Origin: Pseudothauera rhizosphaerae
GTDB lineage: Bacteria; Pseudomonadota; Gammaproteobacteria; Burkholderiales; Rhodocyclaceae
Length of the DNA stretch: 64,000 bases
NCBI RefSeq assembly: GCF_004801305.1
Contig: NZ_SSOD01000005.1
Location: forward strand, 247,586 to 311,585
Direction: 5' to 3'
Shown: piece by piece, positions 8,123 to 16,532 of the stretch
Layout: every line of letters starts with the position of its first letter
Numbering within the stretch: position 1 is the first letter of the stretch
The notes under the pieces: model-generated
Database searches by the model: none
Told to the model about the DNA's origin: nothing
The model's input: only the letters and a program-made list of their open reading frames with translations
Program-made: the position numbers and the translations under genes

Positions 8123-10384
8123 TCAGCGCGCGCAGGCGGTGCGTTCGACGCGGTTGCGGCCGCCCTGCTTGGCGCGGTAGAGCGCCTCGTCGGCGCGGGC
8201 GAGCACGGTGTCGGGGGTGGTGTCGGTGGTCTCGAGCTGGGCGATGCCGATGCTGACCGTCACGCGTATGGCCTCGTCGCCGAAGGCGATGCCCTCGGCC
8301 GCAAGCCGGCCGCGGACGCGTTCGGCCAGTTCGGCCGCCTGCTCTTCGTCGGTTTCGGGCAGCAGGACGGCAAACTCCTCGCCGCCCAGGCGGCCCAGGG
8401 TGTCGGTCTGGCGCAGCGTACGCTGCGCGAGCGTGGTGAAGCTGCGCAGGGTGGCGTCGCCCGCGGCGTGGCCGTGGCGGTCGTTGATCTGCTTGAAGTG
8501 GTCCAGGTCCAGCATCAGCAGCGCGGCTTGCTTGCCGTAGCGGCGCACGCGCGCCAGCTCCAGGCTCAGCCGCTCCATGAACACGCGGCGGTTGCTGGCG
8601 CCGGTGAGCGGGTCGGTGCTGGCCAGGCGCTGCAGTTCGTGCTCCTGCAGCTTGCGCACGGTGATGTCTTCCTTGACCGCGACGAAATGGCGCAGGCGGC
8701 CGTCCCGGTCGCGCACCGGGGTGATGGTGAGGGCCTCGTCGAAGAGCACGCCGTCCTTGCGCCGGTTGACCACCTCGCCGCGCCACACCTCGCCGCGCAG
8801 GATGGTGTTCCACATCTCGGCGTAGAACGCCGGGGCGTGCTTGCCCGACTTGACCAGTTCGCTGGGGCGGTGGCCCACGGCTTCTTCCGGTGTGTAGCCG
8901 GTCAGCGCGGTGAAGGCCGGGTTGGCCCACTGGATGACGGCCTCGGCGTCGGTGATCACGATGGCGTTGGCGGCGGCGTCGAGGGTGGCGTGCAGCAGGC
9001 GGTTGCGTTCTTCGGCGTGGCGGCGGTCGCTGATGTCGAGCTGGAGCACGGCCGCTCCCGGCGGGCCGCCGTGGGCGAAGGGGCGGGCGATGATCTGCAC
9101 GGCGGCCTGGGTGGCATCGTCGTGCAGGGCGTATTCCCCTTCGAAGGCCTGCCGCTCGCCGTGCAGGATGGCGCGGATGCCGCCGGCGACGGTGTCGTTG
9201 CCGGCTTCGGTGCGGAACTGGCGGGCGTAGTCGCGGTAGTGCACCGTGCCGCGTCCGGCGAGGCCCGGGCGGGCCGCGGCGAACTGGCGCCAGGCGTCGT
9301 TGGCGAGCACGGCGCGGCCGTCGTGGCCGAACACCAGCACGGCCGCCGGCAGGGCGTCGAGCAGGATGTCCATGCGGTCGAAATCGCGCTCCTGGGCGGC
9401 GATGTGCTGGCGCGCGTTGCGCCGCAGCAGCACGTAGCCGGCCAGCACGCCGGCGAAGGCCAGTGCGATCAGCGGCAGCAGGATGAAGAACTGGCGCCGG
9501 GTTTCGTGCCGCGCTTCGGCCAGCGCCCGATCCCGGTCCAGGCGCGCGAGCACGCCCAGCGGGAGCACGCGGGCGGTGCGCCAGGTCGTGATCAGCGTCT
9601 TGTCCGCGGGGGTTTCGAGGCGGCTGCCGCGTCCGTCGCCGGCCCGCCAGCGCACCGCGATGTCCTCGTCGGCCGCGCGGGTGGCGGCATCTAGGGCGGC
9701 CTCGCGGGTGGACAGCAGCAGGGCGCCGTCGGAGCGCAGCACGTCCACCCAGGCGCCCTCTTCGAGGTCGTGGGTGCCGATGCGGTTGAGGAAGTAATCC
9801 ACGTTGAGCGTGGCCAGCAGGCCCAGCGTGCCGGATTCGCCCTTGCCCAGGCTGCGCACCACCGGCACGAAGGCGAGCGTGGGCGGCGCGGCGCCCGCAT
9901 CCGCCACCGCCCGGCCGTCGGCGAGATCGCGCCCGGCGTGCAGCCGGCCGATGCGCAGCACGCCGCCCAGGCCGTTGCCGGGCGGCAGGAAGTCGCTGAG
10001 CGGCGGTTGCAGGCCCAGGTTGGCGGGGCTGGAGCTGGCGACCACGGTGCCGTGGTCGTCGAGCAGCGACAGGGAGCGCAGGTGGGGGGCATGGCGCAGC
10101 GCGTCGCGCAGCAGGGTGTTCCAGGTGGCGGCGCCGTGCCCGGCGTAGCCGGTTTCGAGCAGGCTCTGCAGGGTGAGGCTGACCGTGGTCAGCGTGCGTT
10201 CGAGATGGTCCAGCGTGTAATGGGCATCGACTTCGAGCAGGCGCAGGCGGGCGGCCGCGGCTTCCCGTTCCAGGCGGCCGCCGTGGTAATGCAGCGCCGC
10301 CCCGGCCGCCGCGATGCAGGCGAGCAGGAAGACGACGAAGGCGAGATCCGCGCAGCGGCTCCAGCGGTAGTGCCGTATCGCCAT
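8123..10384 (-). CDS. membrane diguanylate cyclase with extracytoplasmic sensor and two PAS domains
   Basis: A 753-residue signalling protein that should make the second messenger cyclic di-GMP. The order is: transmembrane helix at about 12-33; a periplasmic sensor of about 260 residues resembling a double-Cache fold (VVASSSPANLG, then LLATLNVDYF); a second transmembrane helix at about 300-322; two PAS domains (about 335-460 and 465-585, the second with a PAC motif); and a C-terminal GGDEF domain. The active site reads GGEEF, and an RQTD inhibitory I-site lies five residues upstream, so feedback inhibition is likely. It starts three bases after a solute-binding protein gene, suggesting the two act as a ligand-sensing pair. 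Confidence 0.88.
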   Translation of the reverse strand: MAIRHYRWSRCADLAFVVFLLACIAAAGAALHYHGGRLEREAAAARLRLLEVDAHYTLDHLERTLTTVSLTLQSLLETGYAGHGAATWNTLLRDALRHAPHLRSLSLLDDHGTVVASSSPANLGLQPPLSDFLPPGNGLGGVLRIGRLHAGRDLADGRAVADAGAAPPTLAFVPVVRSLGKGESGTLGLLATLNVDYFLNRIGTHDLEEGAWVDVLRSDGALLLSTREAALDAATRAADEDIAVRWRAGDGRGSRLETPADKTLITTWRTARVLPLGVLARLDRDRALAEARHETRRQFFILLPLIALAFAGVLAGYVLLRRNARQHIAAQERDFDRMDILLDALPAAVLVFGHDGRAVLANDAWRQFAAARPGLAGRGTVHYRDYARQFRTEAGNDTVAGGIRAILHGERQAFEGEYALHDDATQAAVQIIARPFAHGGPPGAAVLQLDISDRRHAEERNRLLHATLDAAANAIVITDAEAVIQWANPAFTALTGYTPEEAVGHRPSELVKSGKHAPAFYAEMWNTILRGEVWRGEVVNRRKDGVLFDEALTITPVRDRDGRLRHFVAVKEDITVRKLQEHELQRLASTDPLTGASNRRVFMERLSLELARVRRYGKQAALLMLDLDHFKQINDRHGHAAGDATLRSFTTLAQRTLRQTDTLGRLGGEEFAVLLPETDEEQAAELAERVRGRLAAEGIAFGDEAIRVTVSIGIAQLETTDTTPDTVLARADEALYRAKQGGRNRVERTACAR

Positions 10385-10387
10385 GCG

Positions 10388-11173
10388 TCAGTGGTCGACG
10401 ACGATGGGTTCCAGGCCGTGGCGGCGGGCCGCCTCGGCGAGGCGGCCGTCGCGCTTGATCGCGCCGACGAAATCCTCCAGGCGCTGGTGCCAGACTTCGT
10501 CACCGGGGGCGAGGGCCCAGGCGTAGGGCGTGACGTGGTAGGTGGCGGTGGGCGATACCAGGCGCGCCCAGTCGGCGCCGTCGAGCATGCGCCGGCTGTA
10601 GGGGTAGTCGGTCATGAACACGTCGGCACGGCCGGATTCGACTTCCTGCTCGCGTGCGTGGGGGGTGTCGAGCACCGCCAGTTGCGCGTGGCGCAGCATG
10701 TCACGCATCACCGGCTCGTGCAGCGTGCCCTTGGCCACCGCCACCACCACGCCGGGCCGGTCGATGTCGTCCCAACTGCGGATGCGGCGGTTGCTGCGGG
10801 TGGTGATGGCGTAGATGTCGCTGGCCAGATGGGGCGAGGTGAAGCGCAGCCTTTCCTGGCGCTGGGGGGTGATGCCGATGGCGAACATGGCGACGTCGCA
10901 GCGCCCGCCCAGCACGTCGTCGAAGAGGCGCGAGAAGGCGCTGTCCACGAACTCGACCGCCACGCCGAGCTCCTTGCCCAGCTCGCGGGCGAGATCCACG
11001 TCGATGCCGATCAACTCGCCGCCCTGTGGGTTGCGCCAGGAGACGCCGTAGTAGTCGGGCCACACGCACACGCGCAGGGTGCCGCTGGTCTGGATGCGGT
11101 CGAGGCGGCCGTCGGCGGCTGCGGGCGCGCAGGCCAGCACGGCGGCCAGGGCAGCGGCGAAGCGGAGGCGCAT
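10388..11173 (-). CDS. periplasmic amino-acid-type substrate-binding protein
   Basis: A 261-residue protein of the extracellular solute-binding family 3. It has a signal peptide (residues 1-21) and then GTLRVCVWPDYYGVSW. The characteristic GIDVDLARELGKELG helix and a central lobe follow. No ABC permease or ATPase is nearby. The next gene, three bases away, encodes a membrane diguanylate cyclase. I therefore infer that it presents a ligand to the cyclase rather than feeding a transporter. The ATG at 11173 starts right at the signal peptide; a 27-residue upstream extension is not plausible. Confidence 0.8.
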   Translation of the reverse strand: MRLRFAAALAAVLACAPAAADGRLDRIQTSGTLRVCVWPDYYGVSWRNPQGGELIGIDVDLARELGKELGVAVEFVDSAFSRLFDDVLGGRCDVAMFAIGITPQRQERLRFTSPHLASDIYAITTRSNRRIRSWDDIDRPGVVVAVAKGTLHEPVMRDMLRHAQLAVLDTPHAREQEVESGRADVFMTDYPYSRRMLDGADWARLVSPTATYHVTPYAWALAPGDEVWHQRLEDFVGAIKRDGRLAEAARRHGLEPIVVDH

Positions 11174-11348
11174 GGCGGACTCGGTCTCGAGTAATAACGG
11201 GCCGAAGCATCCCGTGTCCGGTTCGAGTGCGCATTGACGCCGCTCAACCCGCACTACGGGTGAGCGGGGGAATCCGGCTTTCTAATCCAAAAGACCTATA
11301 TTTTCAACGGCCTCGCTACCCGGTCCGGGCAGTCCGCCGCGCCGCCGT

Positions 11349-12869
11349 TCAGCCGAGGAACATCCGGTAGGCAGGGTTGCCGGTTTCTTCCACGTAGGCG
11401 TAGCCCAGGCGGTCGAGGAATTCCTGGAAGCCGGCGCGGTCGCCCGGCGCCACCTGCATGCCGACCAGCACGCGGCCGAAGTCGGCGCCGTGGTTGCGGT
11501 AGTGGAACAGGCTGATGTTCCAGTCCGAATGCAGGTTGGAGAGGAAGTTCATCAGCGCGCCGGGGCGCTCGGGGAAGGTGAAGCGGTAGATCAGCTCGTT
11601 GTCCACCTGCGGTGCGCGCCCGCCCACCATGTAGCGCACGTGGGTCTTGGCCATCTCGTCGTCGGTGAGGTCCACGGCGGGCAGTTCGTGGCGGGCCAGC
11701 ATCTCCGTGAGGCGGCCGGCTTCGGCGCGGTTGTGCACGGTGACGCCGACGAAGATGTGGGCGGTCGCCGCGTCCGCGTAGCGGTAGTTGAATTCGGTGA
11801 TGTTGCGGCTGCCCAGGACGCCGATGAACTTGCGGAAGGAGCCGGGCTTCTCCGGGATGCTGACCGCGAGCACGGCTTCGCGCTGCTCGCCCAGTTCGGC
11901 GCGTTCGGCGACGAAGCGCAGGCGGTCGAAGTTCATGTTGGCGCCCGAGGCCACCGCCACCAGGCTCTTGTCGCGCAGCTTGTAGCGCTTGGCGTATTCC
12001 TTGGCGCCGGCGATAGCGAGCGCGCCCGAGGGTTCGAGGATGGAGCGGGTGTCCTCGAACACGTCCTTGATGGCCGCGCAGATGGCGTCGTTGTCCACCA
12101 GGATCATCTCGTCCACGTACTGCCGGCACAGGCGGAAGGTTTCCGCGCCCACCTGCTTGACCGCGGTGCCGTCGGCGAAGAGGCCCACCTGGTCGAGGGC
12201 CACGCGCTCGCCGGTGGCCAGCGAACGGGTCATGGCGTCCGCGTCCACGGTCTCGACGCCGATGATCTTCGTTTCCGGGCGCAGGCGCTTGACGTAGGCC
12301 GCCACGCCGGCGATCAGCCCGCCGCCGCCGACCGCACAGAAGATGGCGTGGATGGGCTTCGGATGCGCGCGCAGGATCTCCATGCCGATGGTGCCCTGGC
12401 CGGCGATCACGTCCGGGTCGTCGTAAGGGTGCACGAAGGTGAGCTTCTCCGCCTTCTCCAGCTCCAGCGCGTGGGTGTAGGCGTCGGAATAGGAGTCGCC
12501 CGCCAGCACCACCTCGCCGCCGCGCGCGGCCACCGCATCCACCTTGATCTGGGGCGTGGAGGTGGGCATCACGATCACCGCGCGCACCCCCAGTTTCTGC
12601 GCCGACAGCGCCACGCCCTGGGCGTGGTTGCCGGCCGACGCACAGATCACCCCGCGCTTGAGCGCCTGGGCCGAGAGCTGCGCCATCTTGTTGTACGCGC
12701 CGCGCAGCTTGAAGCTGAACACGGGCTGCATGTCCTCGCGCTTGAAGTGGATGCGGTTGTGCAGGCGGGCGGAAAGGTTGGCGGCGAGGTCGAGCGGCGT
12801 CTCGTGGGCCACGTCGTACACCTGGGCGTTGAGGATGCGTTCCAGGTAGTCCGGGCTGGCGGCGGTCAT
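11349..12869 (-). CDS. ilvA: threonine ammonia-lyase, biosynthetic
   Basis: A 506-residue PLP enzyme that converts threonine to 2-oxobutyrate, the first step of isoleucine synthesis. The PLP lysine is Lys54 in VFSFKLRGAYNK. SAGNHAQGVA binds the substrate and phosphate, and a glycine-rich VGGGGLIAG loop follows. The last ~180 residues form two ACT-like regulatory domains, which marks the long, isoleucine-inhibited biosynthetic form. The ATG at 12869 was chosen because the upstream 22 residues do not belong to the family. It appears to be a single-gene unit. Confidence 0.95.
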   Translation of the reverse strand: MTAASPDYLERILNAQVYDVAHETPLDLAANLSARLHNRIHFKREDMQPVFSFKLRGAYNKMAQLSAQALKRGVICASAGNHAQGVALSAQKLGVRAVIVMPTSTPQIKVDAVAARGGEVVLAGDSYSDAYTHALELEKAEKLTFVHPYDDPDVIAGQGTIGMEILRAHPKPIHAIFCAVGGGGLIAGVAAYVKRLRPETKIIGVETVDADAMTRSLATGERVALDQVGLFADGTAVKQVGAETFRLCRQYVDEMILVDNDAICAAIKDVFEDTRSILEPSGALAIAGAKEYAKRYKLRDKSLVAVASGANMNFDRLRFVAERAELGEQREAVLAVSIPEKPGSFRKFIGVLGSRNITEFNYRYADAATAHIFVGVTVHNRAEAGRLTEMLARHELPAVDLTDDEMAKTHVRYMVGGRAPQVDNELIYRFTFPERPGALMNFLSNLHSDWNISLFHYRNHGADFGRVLVGMQVAPGDRAGFQEFLDRLGYAYVEETGNPAYRMFLG

Positions 12870-12950
12870 GGCGAAGGTGTCCCGTGCGGGCGGCGAAAGA
12901 CGAAGAGGGTAGCAGTCCGTGCCGCAGTGCCGCAAGCGGAAGGGGTAGGC

Positions 12951-14561
12951 TCAGGCCGGTGCGGTCTCCACCCGGTTGCGTCCGCCGCGTTTGGCTTCCA
13001 GCAGGGCGTTGTCGGCCGCCTCGGTGAGGGCGGCCGCCGTGTCGAGTTCCGGGTACGCTGCCACGCCGGCGCTGAAGGTGGCGTACAGCGTGCCGCCCGG
13101 GTGGGCGTGGGGCAGCGCGGCGAAATCGGCCCGGATGCGGTCGAGCACGGTCTGCGCCAGCGCGGCGTCGGTGCCAGGCAGGGCGATGAGGAATTCCTCG
13201 CCGCCGTAGCGCCCGATCAGGTCGCTTTCGCGCAGGCGGGCCTTGAGCAGCCAGGCGAGGCCGCGGATCACCAGGTCGCCTACCGGGTGGCCGTAGGTGT
13301 CGTTGACGGCCTTGAAGTTGTCGATGTCTATCATCGCCACGGCGAAACGGCCGCCGTCGGCCGCCGCGTCGTCGGCCATGGCCTTCAGGCGCGCCTTGGC
13401 GGCCGCGTGGTTGAAGAGGCCGGTGAGGCCGTCGATGCAGGTCGAGCGCTGCAGATCGCGGAAGCGGGCGATCTTGGTCTTGACCACCGCGGCCAGCAGC
13501 ACCGGGTTGAAGGGCTTGATCAGGAACTGGTCGCCGCCCAGGCGCAGCGCCTCGACCTGCATGCCGATGTTCGATTCACCGGACAGGTAGACGATGGGCA
13601 GGGTGTGGTAGGCCGGTATCTGGCGCAGCACGCGGGTGGCCTCCACGCCGTTGAAGCGCGGCATGTGCATGTCCATCAGGATCAGGTCGGGGCGGTAGGT
13701 CCGCAGCGCGTCGAGCAGTTCGCCCGGGTCGCCGATGGCCAGGCTGTCGATGCCGTGTTCGCCCAGCGTGCGGCAGATCACCAGGGCGGCGACGCGCGAA
13801 TCCTCCACCACCAGCACGCGATACTTGTCCTGTTCCTCGGTATGGAGCAGGTCGAGCAGGCGGTTGATGACCATGGACGGCTGTTCGTCCGCGGGCAGCG
13901 CCGCGTCGATGCCCGCGCGCATCAGCGTGACGATGGGCTCCACCGCCGGGGCCGCGCCGAGGCAGAACAACTGGCTGGCCGGGCAGGCCTTGCGGCAGGC
14001 CTCGATGTAGTGCAGTTCGTCGGCCTGCGCCTCGATGCCGGCCGGGATGAACAGCATGGCGAACGGGGCCTCGTCCGGCGTGATCCCGGCGCACCAGTCC
14101 ACGCGCCGCGCCTTGAAGCCGAAGTATTGCAACTGGGACTGCAGCCCGTCGGCCACCTCGCCGCGGCCCTCCGCCACGACGATCCACACGTTGCGCGGCT
14201 TGACCCAGTCGAGTTCGCGCGCCGGCGCCCGTTCTCCGGTGCGCCGCACCGGCGCGACGGTCTGCGAGGTGGCCACCGAACCGAACAGCGCGTCGATCTG
14301 GCGCTGCAGGGCGATCCGTTCCTGGGCCTCCATGGGGTGCGACGAGGCATCGCCGATGCGCGCCAGCACGGCATTCTCCAGCCCCTGGCACAGGCGGACC
14401 AGGCCGGGCAGGCGCAGACGGTTGAAGTGCTCGACGAGGCTATTGACCGCGACGGCGAACTCGATGAACTGTTCGAGCTGCCCGCCGGCCATGTACTGCG
14501 CCCAGCGGGCATGCAGCACTTGGAGGCGGTCGTCCAGGGGAGAGGGTTGCGCGGAGGTCAT
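12951..14561 (-). CDS. response regulator-type diguanylate cyclase with tandem receiver-like domains
   Basis: A 536-residue cytoplasmic protein. Residues 1-110 are helical and recall a degenerate phosphotransfer domain. Residues about 120-235 look like a receiver fold without a clear phospho-acceptor. Residues about 247-365 form a proper receiver (YRVLVVEDS, the acceptor region DLILMDMHMP, a conserved KPF lysine). The C-terminal GGDEF domain has GGEEF at its active site and RESD as the I-site. It should make cyclic di-GMP when phosphorylated. No partner kinase is next to it. The start at 14561 is the ATG before the first helical segment. Confidence 0.85.
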   Translation of the reverse strand: MTSAQPSPLDDRLQVLHARWAQYMAGGQLEQFIEFAVAVNSLVEHFNRLRLPGLVRLCQGLENAVLARIGDASSHPMEAQERIALQRQIDALFGSVATSQTVAPVRRTGERAPARELDWVKPRNVWIVVAEGRGEVADGLQSQLQYFGFKARRVDWCAGITPDEAPFAMLFIPAGIEAQADELHYIEACRKACPASQLFCLGAAPAVEPIVTLMRAGIDAALPADEQPSMVINRLLDLLHTEEQDKYRVLVVEDSRVAALVICRTLGEHGIDSLAIGDPGELLDALRTYRPDLILMDMHMPRFNGVEATRVLRQIPAYHTLPIVYLSGESNIGMQVEALRLGGDQFLIKPFNPVLLAAVVKTKIARFRDLQRSTCIDGLTGLFNHAAAKARLKAMADDAAADGGRFAVAMIDIDNFKAVNDTYGHPVGDLVIRGLAWLLKARLRESDLIGRYGGEEFLIALPGTDAALAQTVLDRIRADFAALPHAHPGGTLYATFSAGVAAYPELDTAAALTEAADNALLEAKRGGRNRVETAPA

Positions 14562-14658
14562 CGGGCGGTGGATTCCGAGGTTGCCCGTAATTATGTGGCA
14601 TCGGTGCGGCGTGCACAATCGTGCGGCGCAGCGAAGGCAGCCGGATGGCGGACGGGTT

Positions 14659-15600
14659 TCACGTGGGCGGGTCGCCGTCGTTCAGCGCCCGGCTCTGGCG
14701 GTCGATGAATTCCTGCGTGGAGTCGATGCCGCGCAACTGCAGGATGGTGCTGCGCACCGCGGCTTCCAGCAGCACCGCCAGGTTGCGCCCCGCCGCCACC
14801 GGCAGGATCACGCGCGGCACCTGTACGCCGAGGATGTTCTGCACCTCCTGCTGCAGCGGCAGGCGGGAGGGATCGTCCACGCCGGGCAGGCGGCGTTCCA
14901 GGTGGCACACCAGGCGCAGGCGCATCTTCCGCCGGCAGGCGGTCTCGCCGAAGATGGTGCGGATGTTGATGATGCCCAGCCCGCGCACCTCGATGAAGTC
15001 CTGCAGCAGTTCCGGGCAGCGCCCTTCCAGCACGGTGGGGGTGACGCGGGCGAATTCGACCACGTCGTCGGCCACCAGGCCGTGGCCGCGGGAGATCAGT
15101 TCCAGCGCCAGTTCCGACTTGCCCACGCCGGAGGTGCCGGTGATGAACACGCCGATGCCGAGCACGTCCATGAACACGCCGTGCAGCGAGATGCGCTCGG
15201 CCAGCCGGCGGGCGAGGTGCTGGCGCAACTGGTCCACGACGCCGGCGGAGGGCTGCGGCGTGGTGAACAGTGCCACGCCCTGGTTCTCGCACAGGCCGTG
15301 GAGCAGGCCGGGGACTTCCGCGCCGTCCGCGACCACGATGGCCGGGGGGTGGGCGGCGAGGATCTCGTTGAGGTGGTGGGCGATCTTGTCGCGGGACTGG
15401 CGGCGCGCCCAGGCGAGTTCGGCGGCGCCGAGGATCTGCAGGCGCTGCGGGTGGATCAGGTTGAGGTGGCCGACCAGGTCGGCCGGCCAGATGCGCTCCT
15501 CGGCCACCGCGATGGCGGTGTCCAGCCGGCCGCAGACGTGGGTCAGTTCGAGCCGCTGACGCAGCGACTCATAGAGCAGCGCGACGCTCGTCTGCCGCAT
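14659..15600 (-). CDS. hprK: HPr kinase/phosphorylase
   Basis: A 313-residue bifunctional enzyme that phosphorylates and dephosphorylates a serine of HPr-type phosphocarriers. The Walker A loop GTSGVGKS is at 155-162, followed by HGLVADDVVEF, and the family signature region EVRGLGIINIRTIFG follows. In proteobacteria it sits with ptsN and a nitrogen-related phosphotransfer system and links carbon/nitrogen state to regulation. Its first 32 bases overlap the end of ptsN, so the two are co-transcribed. Confidence 0.95.
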   Translation of the reverse strand: MRQTSVALLYESLRQRLELTHVCGRLDTAIAVAEERIWPADLVGHLNLIHPQRLQILGAAELAWARRQSRDKIAHHLNEILAAHPPAIVVADGAEVPGLLHGLCENQGVALFTTPQPSAGVVDQLRQHLARRLAERISLHGVFMDVLGIGVFITGTSGVGKSELALELISRGHGLVADDVVEFARVTPTVLEGRCPELLQDFIEVRGLGIINIRTIFGETACRRKMRLRLVCHLERRLPGVDDPSRLPLQQEVQNILGVQVPRVILPVAAGRNLAVLLEAAVRSTILQLRGIDSTQEFIDRQSRALNDGDPPT

Positions 15601-16054
15601 GGGGGCCCCAGTTGGCGAACAGGGCGTGGATGGAGGCGGCGTCGGGCGCGTTCTGCAGCTCTTCGCGGAAGCCGCGGTCGCTGAACATCTGCGCCAGTTC
15701 GGAGAGCAGTTGCAGATGGGTTTCGTTGGCCTGTTCGGGCACCAGCAGGATGAACAGCAGGCTCACCGGGCGGCCGTCCGGGGCGTCGAACTGCACCGGA
15801 GTGGCCAGGCGGAAGAAGGCGCCGGCGGCATCCTGCAGACCCTTGATGCGGCCGTGCGGGATGGCGATGCCCTGTCCCAGTCCGGTGGAACCCAGGCGCT
15901 CGCGCGAGAACAGGCTGTCGAACACCACGCTGCGCGCGATGCCCTGATGGTTCTCGAACAACAGGCCGGCCTGCTCGAACACGCGCTTCTTGCTGCTCGC
16001 GTCGAGGTCCACGACCACGTTGGAGAGGGGGAGGAGTTGGGAGATGAGGCTCAT
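15569..16054 (-). CDS. ptsN: PTS IIA-like nitrogen regulatory protein
   Basis: A 161-residue EIIA-Ntr protein. The phosphorylated histidine is His67 in GIAIPHGRI, and the surrounding GLGQGIAIPH context is typical. It receives phosphate from the nitrogen PTS (PtsP-NPr) and modulates potassium, nitrogen and stress functions. It lies downstream of rpoN and hpf in the conserved order rpoN-hpf-ptsN-hprK. Confidence 0.95.
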   Translation of the reverse strand: MSLISQLLPLSNVVVDLDASSKKRVFEQAGLLFENHQGIARSVVFDSLFSRERLGSTGLGQGIAIPHGRIKGLQDAAGAFFRLATPVQFDAPDGRPVSLLFILLVPEQANETHLQLLSELAQMFSDRGFREELQNAPDAASIHALFANWGPHAADERRAAL

Positions 16055-16193
16055 TCGGTCAGGCCGCGCGCGGTGCCGGACTGCAGGGCGCCGCGCGGGC
16101 TGGGGAAGGGCTTTCGGGTGCCGGTTGCCGACACGGCTCTGAAAAACGCGCGAATTATACCCACACCCTAGCCCGAAAGAAGTAGCTACTGGA

Positions 16194-16517
16194 TCACAGC
16201 TCGCTGTTCTGATGCTTGATCGCGTCGTGATTGTGGTCCTGCACCTTCTGCTTGTGCTTCTGCACCTGGCGGTCGAGCTTGTCGGTCATGGCGTCGATTG
16301 CCGCATACAGGTCGCCATCGTGGGCCTCGACGAAGATGTCCTTGCCGCGGGTGTGCAGCGTGACTTCCGCTTTCTGGTCCAGCTTCTCCACCGAGAGGAT
16401 CACGCCGACGCTGGTGACGTTGTCGAAATGGCGAATGACGCGGTCCAGCTTCGAGGTCACGTAGTCGCGGATGGCCGGGGTGACTTCGACGTGATGCCCG
16501 GTGATGGTGAGATTCAT
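16194..16517 (-). CDS. hpf: ribosome hibernation promoting factor, short form
   Basis: A 107-residue protein of the S30AE/YfiA family. It begins MNLTITGHHVEVTPAIRDYV and has the VEKLDQKAEVTLHTRG strand region and a basic C-terminal helix (TDKLDRQVQKHKQKV). It binds the small ribosomal subunit and promotes 100S dimer formation in stationary phase. The length fits the short form found in beta- and gammaproteobacteria next to rpoN. It is 15 bases downstream of rpoN. Confidence 0.93.
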   Translation of the reverse strand: MNLTITGHHVEVTPAIRDYVTSKLDRVIRHFDNVTSVGVILSVEKLDQKAEVTLHTRGKDIFVEAHDGDLYAAIDAMTDKLDRQVQKHKQKVQDHNHDAIKHQNSEL

Positions 16518-16532
16518 GATGACTCCTCTTTT

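Noticed and set aside
11490..14708. 1072-codon open frame on the plus strand
   Set aside because: It lies antisense to ilvA and a GGDEF gene, is rich in His/Val/Gly/Arg repeats typical of shadow frames in GC-rich DNA, and has no domain.
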